Below the pieces are notes generated by a model that worked only from the letters and a program-made list of their open reading frames with translations, ran no database searches and was not told the origin of the DNA. A stretch of DNA of 64,000 nt, taken from NCBI GenBank assembly GCA_963724985.1, contig CAVRWV010000009.1, positions 208,394-272,393 of the forward strand, read 5' to 3'. Of this stretch, positions 8,113-16,842 are shown in pieces; position 1 is the first letter of the stretch; each line of letters begins with the position of its first letter. The stretch comes from JAJPJE01 sp963724985. GTDB lineage: Bacteria > Acidobacteriota > Terriglobia > Terriglobales > Acidobacteriaceae. Both the position numbers and the translations under genes were made by a program.

Positions 8113-9661
8113 TCAAGCGTTTCGAGGGACTGTACTAGGAGGGAAGGCAGTGCCGTAGATGACCGGGGTCGATGCCCATCGGGCCATCGGCTTGCGGAGC
8201 TTACGCAGGATGGTTACGTGGTTACCCTGTGTTTTTCTTGATAAGGGCCATGCGAATGGTTCACTACTTCCCTTTCCGACCAATGCATTCTTATAGATCT
8301 TTCCGTCCTTCATGATGACAAGAAAGTTTTTGTCCGGATCCTCGATGAGGTGGAGGTTCTGAAGCGGATCGCCCTCTACAAGCAGCATGTCGGCGAGCGC
8401 GCCTTCTTCGATGACGCCTAGCTTGCCAGGATAGGGATTGCTGAATCCGGAAAGCGCGAGTAGCTCGCCAGTGTTTGCTGTGGCTGTCTTCAACGCTTCG
8501 GCCGGAGTAAACCAGCGAAGGAGTTTCACCAGTTGTGCGCCCTGCCGGTTCGCGAGCTTGGCGTCGAACAAAACATCGCTTCCGAAAACGGTCTTAATCT
8601 TGTACTTAATCGCAAGTTTGTAAGCATTGTCCGTGCCCGCGAATACTACCTCCGCTTTCTTCCTGCTCTCCGGGCTCATGTCCCGCATATCTTCATCATC
8701 GAGCAACGGCTGCAAGCTCCACCAGATGCCCTTGTCGGCGAGCAATTTCACAGTAGCCTCGTCGATCAACTGCCCGTGATCAAGGCATTTGACGCCTGCG
8801 GCAATGGCCTGTTGGATGGCCGCTGGTGTATACGCATGTACCGTCACATAGGTACCCCAGTTTTGCGCGGCCTCAACCGCGGCGCGAATCTCCGGTACGG
8901 TGAACTGTACCGATTCGATCGGATTGTTAGCTGAGCTGACACCGCCGCCCGCCATCACTTTGATTTGACTCGCGCCCGATCTCAGCTGCTCTCTCGCTCG
9001 CAGCCGCACTTCATCCGGACTGTCAGCAATCGCTGCGATGCCTTCAGACTCTGCGTGACTCAGCGGACCGCCGAGAGTGCGCGGAACCTCGAAGTCAAAA
9101 CGAAAGTCTCCGTGACCCGAAGTTTGCGAGATCATCGCGCCCGAGGGATAGATACGCGGGCCAATCATCACGCCTTCGTCAATGGCGCGCTTGAGACCGA
9201 AGACGGGACCACCAAGATCGCGAACCGTTGTGAAGCCGCGCATGAGCGTTGCCTCGGCCTCGTGCGCTGCCAGGAATTGGAGGTAGGAGGGCTCGGCGGT
9301 ATTGAGGACCATCATCGGCGTCGCGGCCATGTACGCGTGCCAATGCGCGTCAATCAAGCCAGGCATCAGTACGCGACCACCGCCGTCAACGATCGTGGTT
9401 CCCGCGCCGGGTTCGAGCGGGATCGCAGCGGCTGAGATCTTCTCAATCTTGTTACCGTGCACCAGCACGTTCGCAGGCCCCGTCAATGCGCTACTTCTGC
9501 CATCAAAAATTCGCACATTCCGAAAAAGCGTGACGCGCTCAGTTGGCGTTTGGGAGTCGAGTCCGGTTGCCCGAAGCCTGCGGTGGTTGCGCCGATGCGA
9601 TCGAACATAGCGCCAGTAAGGTAACCGCTAGAACCTGCCGTTTACGGATCGCGAATGCCAT
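8113..9661 (-). CDS. Secreted metal-dependent amidohydrolase, frameshifted near its N-terminus
   Basis: Most of the gene reads in one frame with amidohydrolase motifs: the metal ligands in GLIDAHWHAY, TTVRDLGG, the Lys of QIKVMAGGG, VHAYTP, CLDHGQLID and FGSD. This is the imidazolonepropionase/prolidase-like type that cleaves cyclic amides or dipeptides; the substrate is unknown. The real start is the ATG at 9661, preceded by GGAGG and followed by a signal peptide (VLAVTLLALCSIASAQ), but this lies in another frame. Removing one base from a CCC run at 9570-9572 joins the halves as QAS-ATGLDSQTPTERVTLF. The last 45 or so residues after KDGKIYKN are atypical for the family and may be read-through past a lost stop. 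Confidence 0.85.
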
Positions 9662-9882
9662 CTTTCCTCCCGCAATGCCACGCAATGGTTCTAAGACGGT
9701 GAGGAGGATTCGCTTGTTGCCCTGCGTTGCTGCCTTTGACGGTGCGCCAACTGTCGTCCTGGCGTGTGTTCTGGCCGATATTGCTGATTTACTGCCGCAC
9801 GCAGAGATTTACCAGCGTTTGACTCTTAATGTTGCAGTTTTGGGTGGTACCGGCATTCCCGCGGTGGCCCTGATAATCTAGA

Positions 9883-10719
9883 ATGTCAGCCATTCCAAGG
9901 GAGATGATTGAGGCTCCACAACCATCGGTAGACGAGATGTCGACAAGAACCAAGATTCTAGTGGTAGATGACGAGAAGGCAGTCTCCATTACACTCGCGC
10001 TGGTCTTTAAATCGAAGGGATTTGATGCGCAATCGGCGAACTCTGGAATGGAGGCGATTGAGCTGGCGCGCTCATTCAGGCCGGATGTTTTGTTAACCGA
10101 CGTAATGATGCCGGGGATGGATGGCTTCGAGCTGGCAGAACAAGTATTCAATGAACTGCCTGGTTGCCGGGTGTTCCTGCTGAGCGGAGCCGCTCAGACG
10201 ATCGCTGTGGAGCGGATCACTAGCCTCAAGATGGGCGCGCTTCTAATCGCGAAGCCCATAGCCCCGCCGACGCTGCTGAACATCGTGTCGTCGAACAGTT
10301 TGCCGGCGACGGATTTCCAGCCCACCGTCTTGATCGTAGATGACTACGAGCCTCATCGTTACTCGCTCGGCCGGATGTTGGAAAATGCAGGATTAAAGGT
10401 CGTCCAAGCCGCTAACGGAGAAGAGTGCCTGCAGAAGGCGAAAGATGTGGATGTGATCCTGCTCGACATTCATCTTCCTGACATCAGTGGATTCGAGGTC
10501 TGCAGGCGGCTTCGCGCCCAACCAGAAACAAAGACGATTCCGATTGTTCACCACACGTCTACCTACAACAAAGAATCGGCGGAAGCGGAATCCTGGACTG
10601 CCGGCGCGAACCAATACCTTAGTCATCCAATTGAGCCAACCTTGTTGATCTCGAGATTGCGCCAGCTCGCACAGATTTACCTTCTCGAAAAAACGAATCC
10701 TCCTGCCACTGAAGGTTAG
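9883..10719 (+). CDS. Response regulator with two receiver domains
   Basis: The protein has 278 residues. Receiver 1 (about 24-140) has VVDDE, phosphoacceptor D73 in LLTDVMMPG and the Lys of AKP. Receiver 2 (about 147-270) has IVDDY, D195 in LLDIHLPD and an HP in place of the usual KP. There is no output domain, so it probably acts in phosphotransfer or by protein contact. The start at 9883 has no clear ribosome site; the ATG at 9937 (MSTRTKILVVDDE) is an alternative that matches the domain boundary better. No histidine kinase is adjacent. It converges on rpsA with a shared terminator. Confidence 0.88.
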   Translation: MSAIPREMIEAPQPSVDEMSTRTKILVVDDEKAVSITLALVFKSKGFDAQSANSGMEAIELARSFRPDVLLTDVMMPGMDGFELAEQVFNELPGCRVFLLSGAAQTIAVERITSLKMGALLIAKPIAPPTLLNIVSSNSLPATDFQPTVLIVDDYEPHRYSLGRMLENAGLKVVQAANGEECLQKAKDVDVILLDIHLPDISGFEVCRRLRAQPETKTIPIVHHTSTYNKESAEAESWTAGANQYLSHPIEPTLLISRLRQLAQIYLLEKTNPPATEG

Positions 10720-10763
10720 CCATTCATTTACTGAAGCAAGCAGTCGACCCTCGTCGCACAAAA

Positions 10764-10793
10764 TAAAAAGGCCGCCCATGCAGGCGGCCCTTG
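10764..10793. terminator. Bidirectional rho-independent terminator between the receiver gene and rpsA
   Basis: The stem GGCCGCC / GGCGGCC encloses CATGCA and is flanked by an A-rich run on the left (AAAATAAAAA) and by TTGTTTCTT on the right. Read leftward it gives a stem plus U-tract after rpsA; read rightward it ends the receiver gene. Confidence 0.85.
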
Positions 10794-10812
10794 TTTCTTG
10801 CTCGAAAGCTGA

Positions 10813-12672
10813 TTACGAGTTCTGATCGTTCGAAGCGCGCTTCCAGTTGATGAGCTCTCCGATGGTGGAAGCACCGGTGCTCGAGGCTGGATGCTTGTAG
10901 GCTTCCACATCCGCGCGGGTAGCTTCTGCGCCCACTGAGCGAATGCTGAGACCCACCTTCTTCTCGGCCTCGTTCATCTTGATGATCTTGAACTCGTGCT
11001 CCTGGCCCGGTTCGAGCTTCAGGGGCTGCTGATTGCCGTCGACGGCTTCCGAGTTATGGCAGAGTCCTTCGACTCCTTCCGCCAACTCGACGAACGCTCC
11101 GAAGCTTGCCAACCGCAGAACCTTGCCATGAACCACGTCGCCCACGCGATGCTGCTGGAAGAAGGTCTCCCAGACATCGGGCTGTAGCTGCTTGATACCC
11201 AGCGACAGGCGGCGATTCTCAGGCTCGATTCCGAGCACGATGGCCTTCACGCGATCGCCCTTCTTCAACACTTCCGAAGGATGCTTCACGCGCTTGGTCC
11301 AGCTCAGGTTGCTGACGTGGACCAGTCCATCGATGCCGTCTTCGATTTCAATGAAGGCGCCGAAGTCGGTGAGGTTGCGAACGCGGCCTTCCACGGTGCT
11401 GTTGATGGGGAACTTATCTCCCAACGACTCCCATGGATTGGTCTGGAGCTGCTTGAGTCCGAGCGAAATGCGACGCTCGGTCGGATTCACATTGAGCACC
11501 ACGGTCTCGACTTCGTCGCCAACATTGACGATCTTCGAGGGATGCTTCATGCGCTTCGACCAGGTCATCTCGCTAACGTGGACCAGGCCTTCGATGCCCT
11601 GTTCCAGCTCAACGAAAGCGCCGTAGTCGGTCACGCTGATCACGTGTCCCTTGACGTGCGCGCCAACCGGATAACGCTCGGCGGCGTCGAGCCACGGGTC
11701 AGGCGTGAGCTGCTTGAATCCAAGCGATACGCGCTGCTTATCTTTGTCGAACTTGAGAACCTTCACCTGGATCTGATCGCCCACCTGGACGAGATCGCGC
11801 GGGTGAGTGAGGCGTCCCCAGGACATGTCGGTCACGTGCAGCAGGCCGTCGATACCGCCGAGGTCGACAAAGGCGCCGTAGTCAGTGAGGTTCTTCACCG
11901 ATCCGGTGAGAATCGCGCCTTCCTCGAGGTGCTCCATCGTCTTTTCGCGCTTGACGGAAACTTCTTCGTCGAGGATCTGCTTGCGCGAAGCCACGATGTT
12001 GCCGCGCTTCTTATTCAGCTTGATGACGCGGACATCAAATTCCTGTCCCTTCATCCCATCGAGATTCCGAACTGGACGCACGTCTACCTGGGAACCGGGG
12101 AGGAACGCTCGGGCGCCAAGAATATCCACGGTGAGACCGCCCTTGATGCGATCGATCACGCGAGCGCGAATTGGGCGCTTCTCGTTATAGGCGGCTTCAA
12201 TCTCGTCCCACGCGCGCAGACGCTGCGCCTTCTGGTGGGAGAGGTGAATGTAGCCTTCCTCGGTTTCGCCCTTCTCGATCATGACATCGATGTCTTGACC
12301 GGATTGGACGGTGACGTTCCCTTCGTGATCGCGTACTTCGGCGATGGGCACGACGCCTTCGGACTTCATGCCTACGTCGACCATTACGTACTGGTCGGTG
12401 ATTTTGACCACCGTACCTTTAATGACGCGATCTTCGCTGGTTACAGTTTCGGTTTCGGGAGTAAAGGTTTCTAGGGCTGTAGCGAAATCTTCCATGGTTT
12501 CTTTTTCTGTTCTGACAGGACCCGGACCTGGCCGTGTTTCGGCAGCCGGAGCGGACTGTGAATTGGATTGAGTGTCGGTACTTACTTCGTTCTGACCTAC
12601 CGCTGTGCTATCCGCGGAAGATGCAGATTGGGACTGATCGTGATCGAGTGCGGTTTCTTCGAACAAGGCCAT
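10813..12672 (-). CDS. rpsA: 30S ribosomal protein S1
   Basis: The product has 619 residues from the ATG at 12672 (MALFEETALDHDQ); the longer open frame upstream is not S1-like. The first 80 residues are acidic and Gln/Ser rich, then come six S1 (OB-fold) RNA-binding repeats, recognisable by recurring cores such as LTDYGAFVDLGGIDGLLHV, VTDYGAFVELEQGIEGLVHV and LTDFGAFIEIEDGIDGLVHV. S1 binds mRNA on the small subunit and helps initiation. Length and repeat count fit a full S1 protein. It has its own divergent upstream region and a strong terminator downstream. Confidence 0.96.
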   Translation of the reverse strand: MALFEETALDHDQSQSASSADSTAVGQNEVSTDTQSNSQSAPAAETRPGPGPVRTEKETMEDFATALETFTPETETVTSEDRVIKGTVVKITDQYVMVDVGMKSEGVVPIAEVRDHEGNVTVQSGQDIDVMIEKGETEEGYIHLSHQKAQRLRAWDEIEAAYNEKRPIRARVIDRIKGGLTVDILGARAFLPGSQVDVRPVRNLDGMKGQEFDVRVIKLNKKRGNIVASRKQILDEEVSVKREKTMEHLEEGAILTGSVKNLTDYGAFVDLGGIDGLLHVTDMSWGRLTHPRDLVQVGDQIQVKVLKFDKDKQRVSLGFKQLTPDPWLDAAERYPVGAHVKGHVISVTDYGAFVELEQGIEGLVHVSEMTWSKRMKHPSKIVNVGDEVETVVLNVNPTERRISLGLKQLQTNPWESLGDKFPINSTVEGRVRNLTDFGAFIEIEDGIDGLVHVSNLSWTKRVKHPSEVLKKGDRVKAIVLGIEPENRRLSLGIKQLQPDVWETFFQQHRVGDVVHGKVLRLASFGAFVELAEGVEGLCHNSEAVDGNQQPLKLEPGQEHEFKIIKMNEAEKKVGLSIRSVGAEATRADVEAYKHPASSTGASTIGELINWKRASNDQNS

Positions 12673-13059
12673 TTTAAGAACGACCGCTTCGCCCCGAAAG
12701 GCGACGGTGATATGAATTTGCGGACTGCTGGCTTGGTGCGTCGGGGTGTTTGCCCGGGTTACGGGCTGAGACTTATCCAGCGGCCTGAGTCTCTGGAGCT
12801 GTAAGACTCCAAGGGACTTTTTGACTATAGCAACGGCCCGCAAAGAGTGTCAAACACGCGAAACAGCTTCTTCCAACACCAACTACGCAAATCGCACAAC
12901 AGCTACCACATTTGACTCGGATGCTGATCCATCCACGAACAGTCAGATGTGACCACGCTCACCATGGTCGCACAAAAAACATGCGCTTCGACCATAAAAT
13001 GATTTTATTCCGCAGTTTTGACCGAAACGTAACAATTGGTACTCTTAGTCTCTGTACCT
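12673..13059. other. Divergent intergenic region between rpsA and the HIT gene
   Basis: About 390 bases without a convincing gene. It must hold the rpsA promoter and leader on the minus strand and the HIT promoter on the plus strand. S1 leaders are often sites of autoregulation, but I see no clear conserved structure here. Confidence 0.5.
13018..13045 (+). promoter_or_regulatory. Possible sigma-70 promoter for the HIT gene
   Basis: TTGACC at 13018-13023 and TACTCT at 13040-13045 are separated by 16 bases. The transcript would begin only a few bases before the ATG at 13060, giving a nearly leaderless mRNA, which fits the absence of a Shine-Dalgarno sequence there. Confidence 0.35.
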
Positions 13060-13542
13060 ATGGACTACCTATGGACGCCGTGGCGTTACACCTACGTAAG
13101 TAACGCCGATAAAATGGATGGTTGCGTCTTCTGCGAACGCGTTGCCTGGAACGATGATCGCAAGGCACGCATCGTTCATCGCGCGGAACATTGCTTCATC
13201 ATTTTGAACGCGTTTCCTTATACATCGGGACATGTCATGGTTGTTCCTTACGAACATGTCGACGAATTGCAGAAACTCGCGCGCGCAGCAGCAGAGGAGA
13301 TGATGCTGCTGACGCAGCGCATGGAAACTGTGCTGCGAAAGCTCTACCATCCGGACGGCGTGAACCTGGGGATGAACATCGGAAAAGCCGCGGGCGCAGG
13401 GATCCGAGGGCATATCCACATGCACGTGCTTCCCCGCTGGGTGGCCGACGCGAACTTCATGACTGTGATCGGCGAAACCAGAGTTCTTCCGGAAGATCTG
13501 GAGACTACGTGGGAGCGGATACACGGGGAAATCGGGAAATGA
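13060..13542 (+). CDS. HIT family hydrolase / AP4A-phosphorylase-like protein
   Basis: The product has 160 residues from the ATG at 13060 (MDYLWTPWRYTYV), which matches the usual N-terminus of this subgroup better than the longer frame. It has CVFCER near the N-terminus (a zinc-type CxxC), the LNAFPYTSGHVMVVPYEH core, and the histidine triad HIHMHVLPRW near the C-terminus, with the middle His as nucleophile. Such proteins hydrolyse or phosphorolyse nucleoside phosphates such as Ap4A or AMP derivatives. It is followed by a lipoprotein gene 58 bases downstream. Confidence 0.92.
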   Translation: MDYLWTPWRYTYVSNADKMDGCVFCERVAWNDDRKARIVHRAEHCFIILNAFPYTSGHVMVVPYEHVDELQKLARAAAEEMMLLTQRMETVLRKLYHPDGVNLGMNIGKAAGAGIRGHIHMHVLPRWVADANFMTVIGETRVLPEDLETTWERIHGEIGK

Positions 13543-13546
13543 TCTG

Positions 13547-13578
13547 TTCACCACGGAGACACAGAGACACGGAGAAAG
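13547..13578 (+). repeat. CACCACGGAGACACAGAG-type interspersed repeat, copy 1
   Basis: The sequence TTCACCACGGAGACACAGAG followed by ACACGGAGAAAG recurs at 14615-14646 (same strand) and inverted at 14741-14771. The word family is frequent in noncoding DNA of Acidobacteria and related soil bacteria (from memory). Confidence 0.75.
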
Positions 13579-13600
13579 AATAGGGTTCGTTGCGACGACC

Positions 13601-14035
13601 ATGACAAAGGTATGGCGTTCCGTGCTGTTGCTTGCACTTCTCCTGCTTTGCGGATGTCGCTGGCGACCCGGCCCGGTGGTGGTAAAGGTTGTAATGCCAC
13701 CGCATGGACAAGCATTTCACGCAGTGAACGAGCAAATCCCAGAATTTCTAAAAAACACTTCCTGGCTTCATCCAATTCAGATCGAAGAGATCTACCCACA
13801 GGCAGACCAATTTGTGCAATTCGTGACGGCGAATCCGAATATAGACATCATTGTCTGCGACTCTCCCGAGCAGCTGGACGCCTTGCGTTTCATGCAGCAA
13901 GTCCCTCCGGAGGTGATGAATGCCTGTGCCGGCGCGGGCAATTGCCCGGCCTTTGTTGCACGTTCGGTTCAGGTGGACCGCATCAAGACCGTGAAGCAGG
14001 TTTTCTACGCGGTGACCGAATCTCACAATCGCTGA
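13601..14035 (+). CDS. Putative lipoprotein, 144 residues
   Basis: Residues 5-19 are hydrophobic and end in LLLLCGC, a good lipobox with the lipidated Cys at residue 17 or 19. The mature part (VVVKVVMPPHGQAFHAVNEQ, then IEEIYPQADQFVQFV and IIVCDSPEQLDA) has alternating beta-alpha character reminiscent of the first lobe of a periplasmic binding protein, but it is too short for a complete one. The family is unknown to me. ATG at 13601 follows a purine-rich stretch. It may be cotranscribed with the HIT gene. Confidence 0.65.
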   Translation: MTKVWRSVLLLALLLLCGCRWRPGPVVVKVVMPPHGQAFHAVNEQIPEFLKNTSWLHPIQIEEIYPQADQFVQFVTANPNIDIIVCDSPEQLDALRFMQQVPPEVMNACAGAGNCPAFVARSVQVDRIKTVKQVFYAVTESHNR

Positions 14036-14101
14036 TCTCACCTGACTCGGGCAAAGCTTCTCGATTGACGCCCCTCGGTCTGCGGTTAACAATCATTCTC
14101 G

Positions 14102-14608
14102 ATGCAAGATCCGTTCTCCCAACCAGTAGAACCTGAAGGCCACGGCGAGTGGGTCCCACTGGCGATTGGCGCCGGAGTGATTCTCGTCATACTGGCCGGA
14201 GTTTTCTTCCTGAGTCGCCATCGCAATGAGAATTCCGGACCTCCGCCGGAAGCGCCGTATGCGTCGAATCTGCAAATCAACGATTTGCATATGAGCCAGG
14301 CGCAGAACTTTGTAGGCGCGCAAGTCACCTATCTCGAAGGCAAGATCGCGAACAGCGGCAGCCGGACCGTGAACGCGATCTCAGTAGAAGCCGTGTTTCG
14401 CAACAGCCTGGGCGAAGTGGTGGGACGCGAAACTCAGCCGCTGATGATTTTGGAAGAACGCCCGGGATACAGCGATGCGGTCACACTCAAGCAACATCCA
14501 CTGCAGCCGAATGAGAATCAACCGTTCCGGTTGACCTTCGAACACATCTCCGCCGACTGGAACCAGGGGCTGCCGGAGCTGCGAGTGATGAAAGTCGACT
14601 TCAAGTAA
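14102..14608 (+). CDS. DUF2393-like membrane-anchored protein
   Basis: The protein has 168 residues, with one transmembrane helix at about 18-38 (WVPLAIGAGVILVILAGVFF) followed by a basic stop and a Pro-rich linker. The extracytoplasmic part (YASNLQINDLHMSQAQNFVG, VTYLEGKIANSGSRTV, then FEHISADWNQGLPEL) resembles the DUF2393/FxLYD type of beta domain with a conserved late Trp. Function is unknown. It converges on trmFO across an inverted pair of repeats. Confidence 0.7.
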   Translation: MQDPFSQPVEPEGHGEWVPLAIGAGVILVILAGVFFLSRHRNENSGPPPEAPYASNLQINDLHMSQAQNFVGAQVTYLEGKIANSGSRTVNAISVEAVFRNSLGEVVGRETQPLMILEERPGYSDAVTLKQHPLQPNENQPFRLTFEHISADWNQGLPELRVMKVDFK

Positions 14609-14614
14609 AACTGC

Positions 14615-14771
14615 TTTACCACGGAGACACAGAGGCACGGAGAAAAAGCTCAAGAATTAAGACCTAGATCAAAGATTGCTTCGGGCTGGCAGCTCACTCA
14701 CGCAGAAATTGACATCAAAATCCGAAGTCCTAACTGTTGGACTCTCTGTGCCTTTGTGTCTGTGTGGTGAA
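14615..14771. repeat. Inverted pair of CACGGAGACACAGAGG-type repeats between convergent genes
   Basis: The arm at 14615-14646 reads TTACCACGGAGACACAGAGG and continues CACGGAGAAAAA; the arm at 14741-14771 is its approximate complement (CTCTCTGTGCCTTTGTGTCT, then GTGTGGTGAA). The transcript of either gene could fold across the 95-base spacer. The right arm lies inside the last codons of trmFO. Confidence 0.7.
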
Positions 14772-16088
14772 TTGTTGTTCTAGCCATGCGTCGAACTCGT
14801 GCAACGCGCGTTCGCACTGAAGACGATGCCGCTCCTTCTTGTCGCGAATCTTTTGCTTCCATGCAGGCAGCAGGTCGAAGGTAATGTTCGCAGGCTGGAA
14901 GTCGCGAGCGTCGGCGTGCGTAATGTAGTGCATCAGCGATCCGAAAGCAGAAGCTCGCGGTGGAGATGTGGCTGAAGTTTCGCTGGCGAGAGCAGCGGCA
15001 GTCATGCCCGCAATCAAGCCGGTGGCGATGGATTCCACGTAGCCTTCCACTCCGGAAATCTGACCAGCGAACAAAACATTCGGGTGCTGCTTCATCTGCA
15101 GCGTTTCCGTAAGCAGCGCGGGAGAGTTGATGTAGGTGTTGCGGTGGATCTGCCCATAGCGCAGGAAGCGAGCGTTCTCGAGTCCGGGGATGAGCCGCAG
15201 CACTTGCGCCTGATCGCCGAACTTGAGGTGATTCTGGAATCCGACGATGTTGTAGGAATCGGCGCGCAGGTTTTCCTGGCGGAGTTGCACCACCGCATAG
15301 GGCGTCTGGCCGGTGCGAGGATCGCGCAGGCCCACTGGTTTCATCGGGCCGAAGCGCAAGGTGTCGCGGCCGCGACGGCCGATCTCTTCGATGGGCAGAC
15401 AGCTTTCGAAGTAGTTCAGCTTCTCCCACTCGTGGCCGTCGACGGATTGCGCGGAGATCAGCGCGTCGTAGAAACGGTCGTATTCTTCGCGCGTGAACGG
15501 ACAGTTGATGTAGTCGGCGGTGCCCTTGTCGTAGCGCGCGGCCATGTACACGCGCGACATGTCGATCGAATCGGCTTCGACGATCGGGCTAATGGAATCG
15601 TAAAAGAAGAGGCGAGTCCCCTCTTCATTCGCACTCAACCGCTGAATCTCCACGGCGAGCGCGTCCGAAGTCAGCGGCCCGGTCGCGATGATGGTGATGT
15701 CCTCTGCTTCGTTGATGCTGGTGACTTCTTCGCGATGGATATGGACCAGCGGCTCGCGCTCGAGAGCTTCGGTGACTTTTTGGGCGAACACATCGCGATC
15801 AACTGCCAGCGCGTGACCAGCTGGAACCTGCGTGGCACGGGCGATTTCCAGGAGCAACGATCCGGCACGCCGCATCTCTTCTTTGAGAACCCAGGGCGCG
15901 GTGTTCTCCGAGTCGGACTTGAGCGAATTCGAACAAACCAGTTCGGCGAAATGCGGCGTCTGATGGGCCGGCGTGTTGCGTACGGGGCGCATCTCGTAGA
16001 GATCGACGGAGAGGCCGCGACGCGCGCATTGCCAGGCGGCTTCTGATCCGGCAAGACCGGCGCCGATGATTTTGATCGTGTGGGACAT
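14730..16088 (-). CDS. trmFO: Methylenetetrahydrofolate--tRNA-(uracil-5-)-methyltransferase TrmFO
   Basis: TrmFO makes 5-methyluridine at position 54 of tRNA using methylene-THF and FAD. The product of about 452 residues has the N-terminal FAD-binding IIGAGLAGSEAAWQ, then LYEMRP, HFAELVCSNSLKSD, the Cys-containing YINCPFTREEYDRFY, KPVGLRDPRTG, and NVLFAGQISGVEGYVESIATG. The ATG at 16088 is chosen over the GTG just before it. The last dozen residues (FTTQTQRHRESNS) are encoded by an interspersed repeat, so the natural C-terminus has been altered. Confidence 0.95.
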   Translation of the reverse strand: MSHTIKIIGAGLAGSEAAWQCARRGLSVDLYEMRPVRNTPAHQTPHFAELVCSNSLKSDSENTAPWVLKEEMRRAGSLLLEIARATQVPAGHALAVDRDVFAQKVTEALEREPLVHIHREEVTSINEAEDITIIATGPLTSDALAVEIQRLSANEEGTRLFFYDSISPIVEADSIDMSRVYMAARYDKGTADYINCPFTREEYDRFYDALISAQSVDGHEWEKLNYFESCLPIEEIGRRGRDTLRFGPMKPVGLRDPRTGQTPYAVVQLRQENLRADSYNIVGFQNHLKFGDQAQVLRLIPGLENARFLRYGQIHRNTYINSPALLTETLQMKQHPNVLFAGQISGVEGYVESIATGLIAGMTAAALASETSATSPPRASAFGSLMHYITHADARDFQPANITFDLLPAWKQKIRDKKERHRLQCERALHEFDAWLEQQFTTQTQRHRESNS

Positions 16089-16145
16089 CACGTGTGGGTG
16101 CGAACAATCTCCCCGTAGCTATTATATTTGCCGGAATGAACCAGC

Positions 16146-16203
16146 AGTCAGTAGTCAGCATTCAGTCCTGCGATGATCCGCCGTGACTGAAAGCTGATTA
16201 CTG
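16146..16203. repeat. AGTAGTCAGCATTCAGTC inverted repeat in the trmFO/AhpD divergent gap
   Basis: AGTAGTCAGCATTCAGTC (from about 16146) is matched by GACTGAAAGCTGATTACT (to about 16203), with two mismatches, around a short GC-rich loop. It belongs to the same word family as the repeats near 150, 16790, 35700 and 36600. Confidence 0.65.
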
Positions 16204-16234
16204 ATCGCTGAATGCTTATCGCCAAGGAGACAAT

Positions 16235-16762
16235 ATGCCCAGGATTTTCTACGTCGAACCGCAAACGGCGAGCACGGAAGTGCAGCAGCTCTACGAGCAT
16301 CGCCTGGGCGGCAAGCCGGGCAGTGTACACAAAATCATGGCGCATCAACCGAAGGCGCTTACGGCATTTCTTGCCTTCTACGCAACCGCGGGCCGCAGCT
16401 TGGATCGCAAGCTGTACGAACTTGTTTACATACGCGTGTCGATGCTCAACGAGTGCCACTATTGCCTGCAGCATCATCTCGCTTCGTCGAAGCGAATTGG
16501 TGTAACACCAGAAGATTGGCAGGTGCTCAAGAGTGGCGACTTCACGCGCTTCACCGATGCCGAGCGCGACGCACTGAAATTCGCTGAGAAGCTGACGAAG
16601 ACGCCGTGGGAGATCATCCCGGCTGATATCGAGACACTGAAGCGTCACTTGAGCGAGGCACAGATCGTCGATCTGGATTTGCTGGTGGGACTGGCGAACC
16701 TGACGAACCGATTCACCGATCCGCTGGGAGCAGAGCTGGAAACCGCGGCGGAGAAAATCTGA
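16235..16762 (+). CDS. Carboxymuconolactone decarboxylase / AhpD-like peroxidase-related protein
   Basis: The protein has 175 residues. The active-site motif NECHYCLQHH gives the redox pair C74/C77 with E73 and H81, the ExxCxxC...H arrangement of AhpD-fold peroxidase-related proteins. The C-terminal NLTNRFTDPLG is typical of the uncharacterised peroxidase-related subgroup. A role in peroxide or organic hydroperoxide detoxification is inferred. ATG at 16235 has AAGGAG nine bases upstream. Confidence 0.9.
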   Translation: MPRIFYVEPQTASTEVQQLYEHRLGGKPGSVHKIMAHQPKALTAFLAFYATAGRSLDRKLYELVYIRVSMLNECHYCLQHHLASSKRIGVTPEDWQVLKSGDFTRFTDAERDALKFAEKLTKTPWEIIPADIETLKRHLSEAQIVDLDLLVGLANLTNRFTDPLGAELETAAEKI

Positions 16763-16774
16763 AGCAAGCCATCA

Positions 16775-16842
16775 GTACTCAGTTGTCAGCATTCAGTCGA
16801 GCGAGATTGTGCAGGGCTGAAGCTGACTGCTGAAGACTGCCT
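16775..16842. repeat. CAGTACTCAGTTGTCAGCATTC inverted word repeat
   Basis: The left half contains TCAGTTGTCAGCATTCAGTC; the right half contains GGGCTGAAGCTGACTGCTGA. The halves can pair imperfectly between the convergent AhpD-like and DinB genes, in a position suited to a transcript end. Confidence 0.5.

Noticed and set aside
11281..12474. 397-residue plus-strand open frame
   Set aside because: Shadow of rpsA; its repeating composition reflects the S1 repeats on the other strand.
15084..16046. 320-residue plus-strand open frame
   Set aside because: Shadow of trmFO with no recognisable domain.
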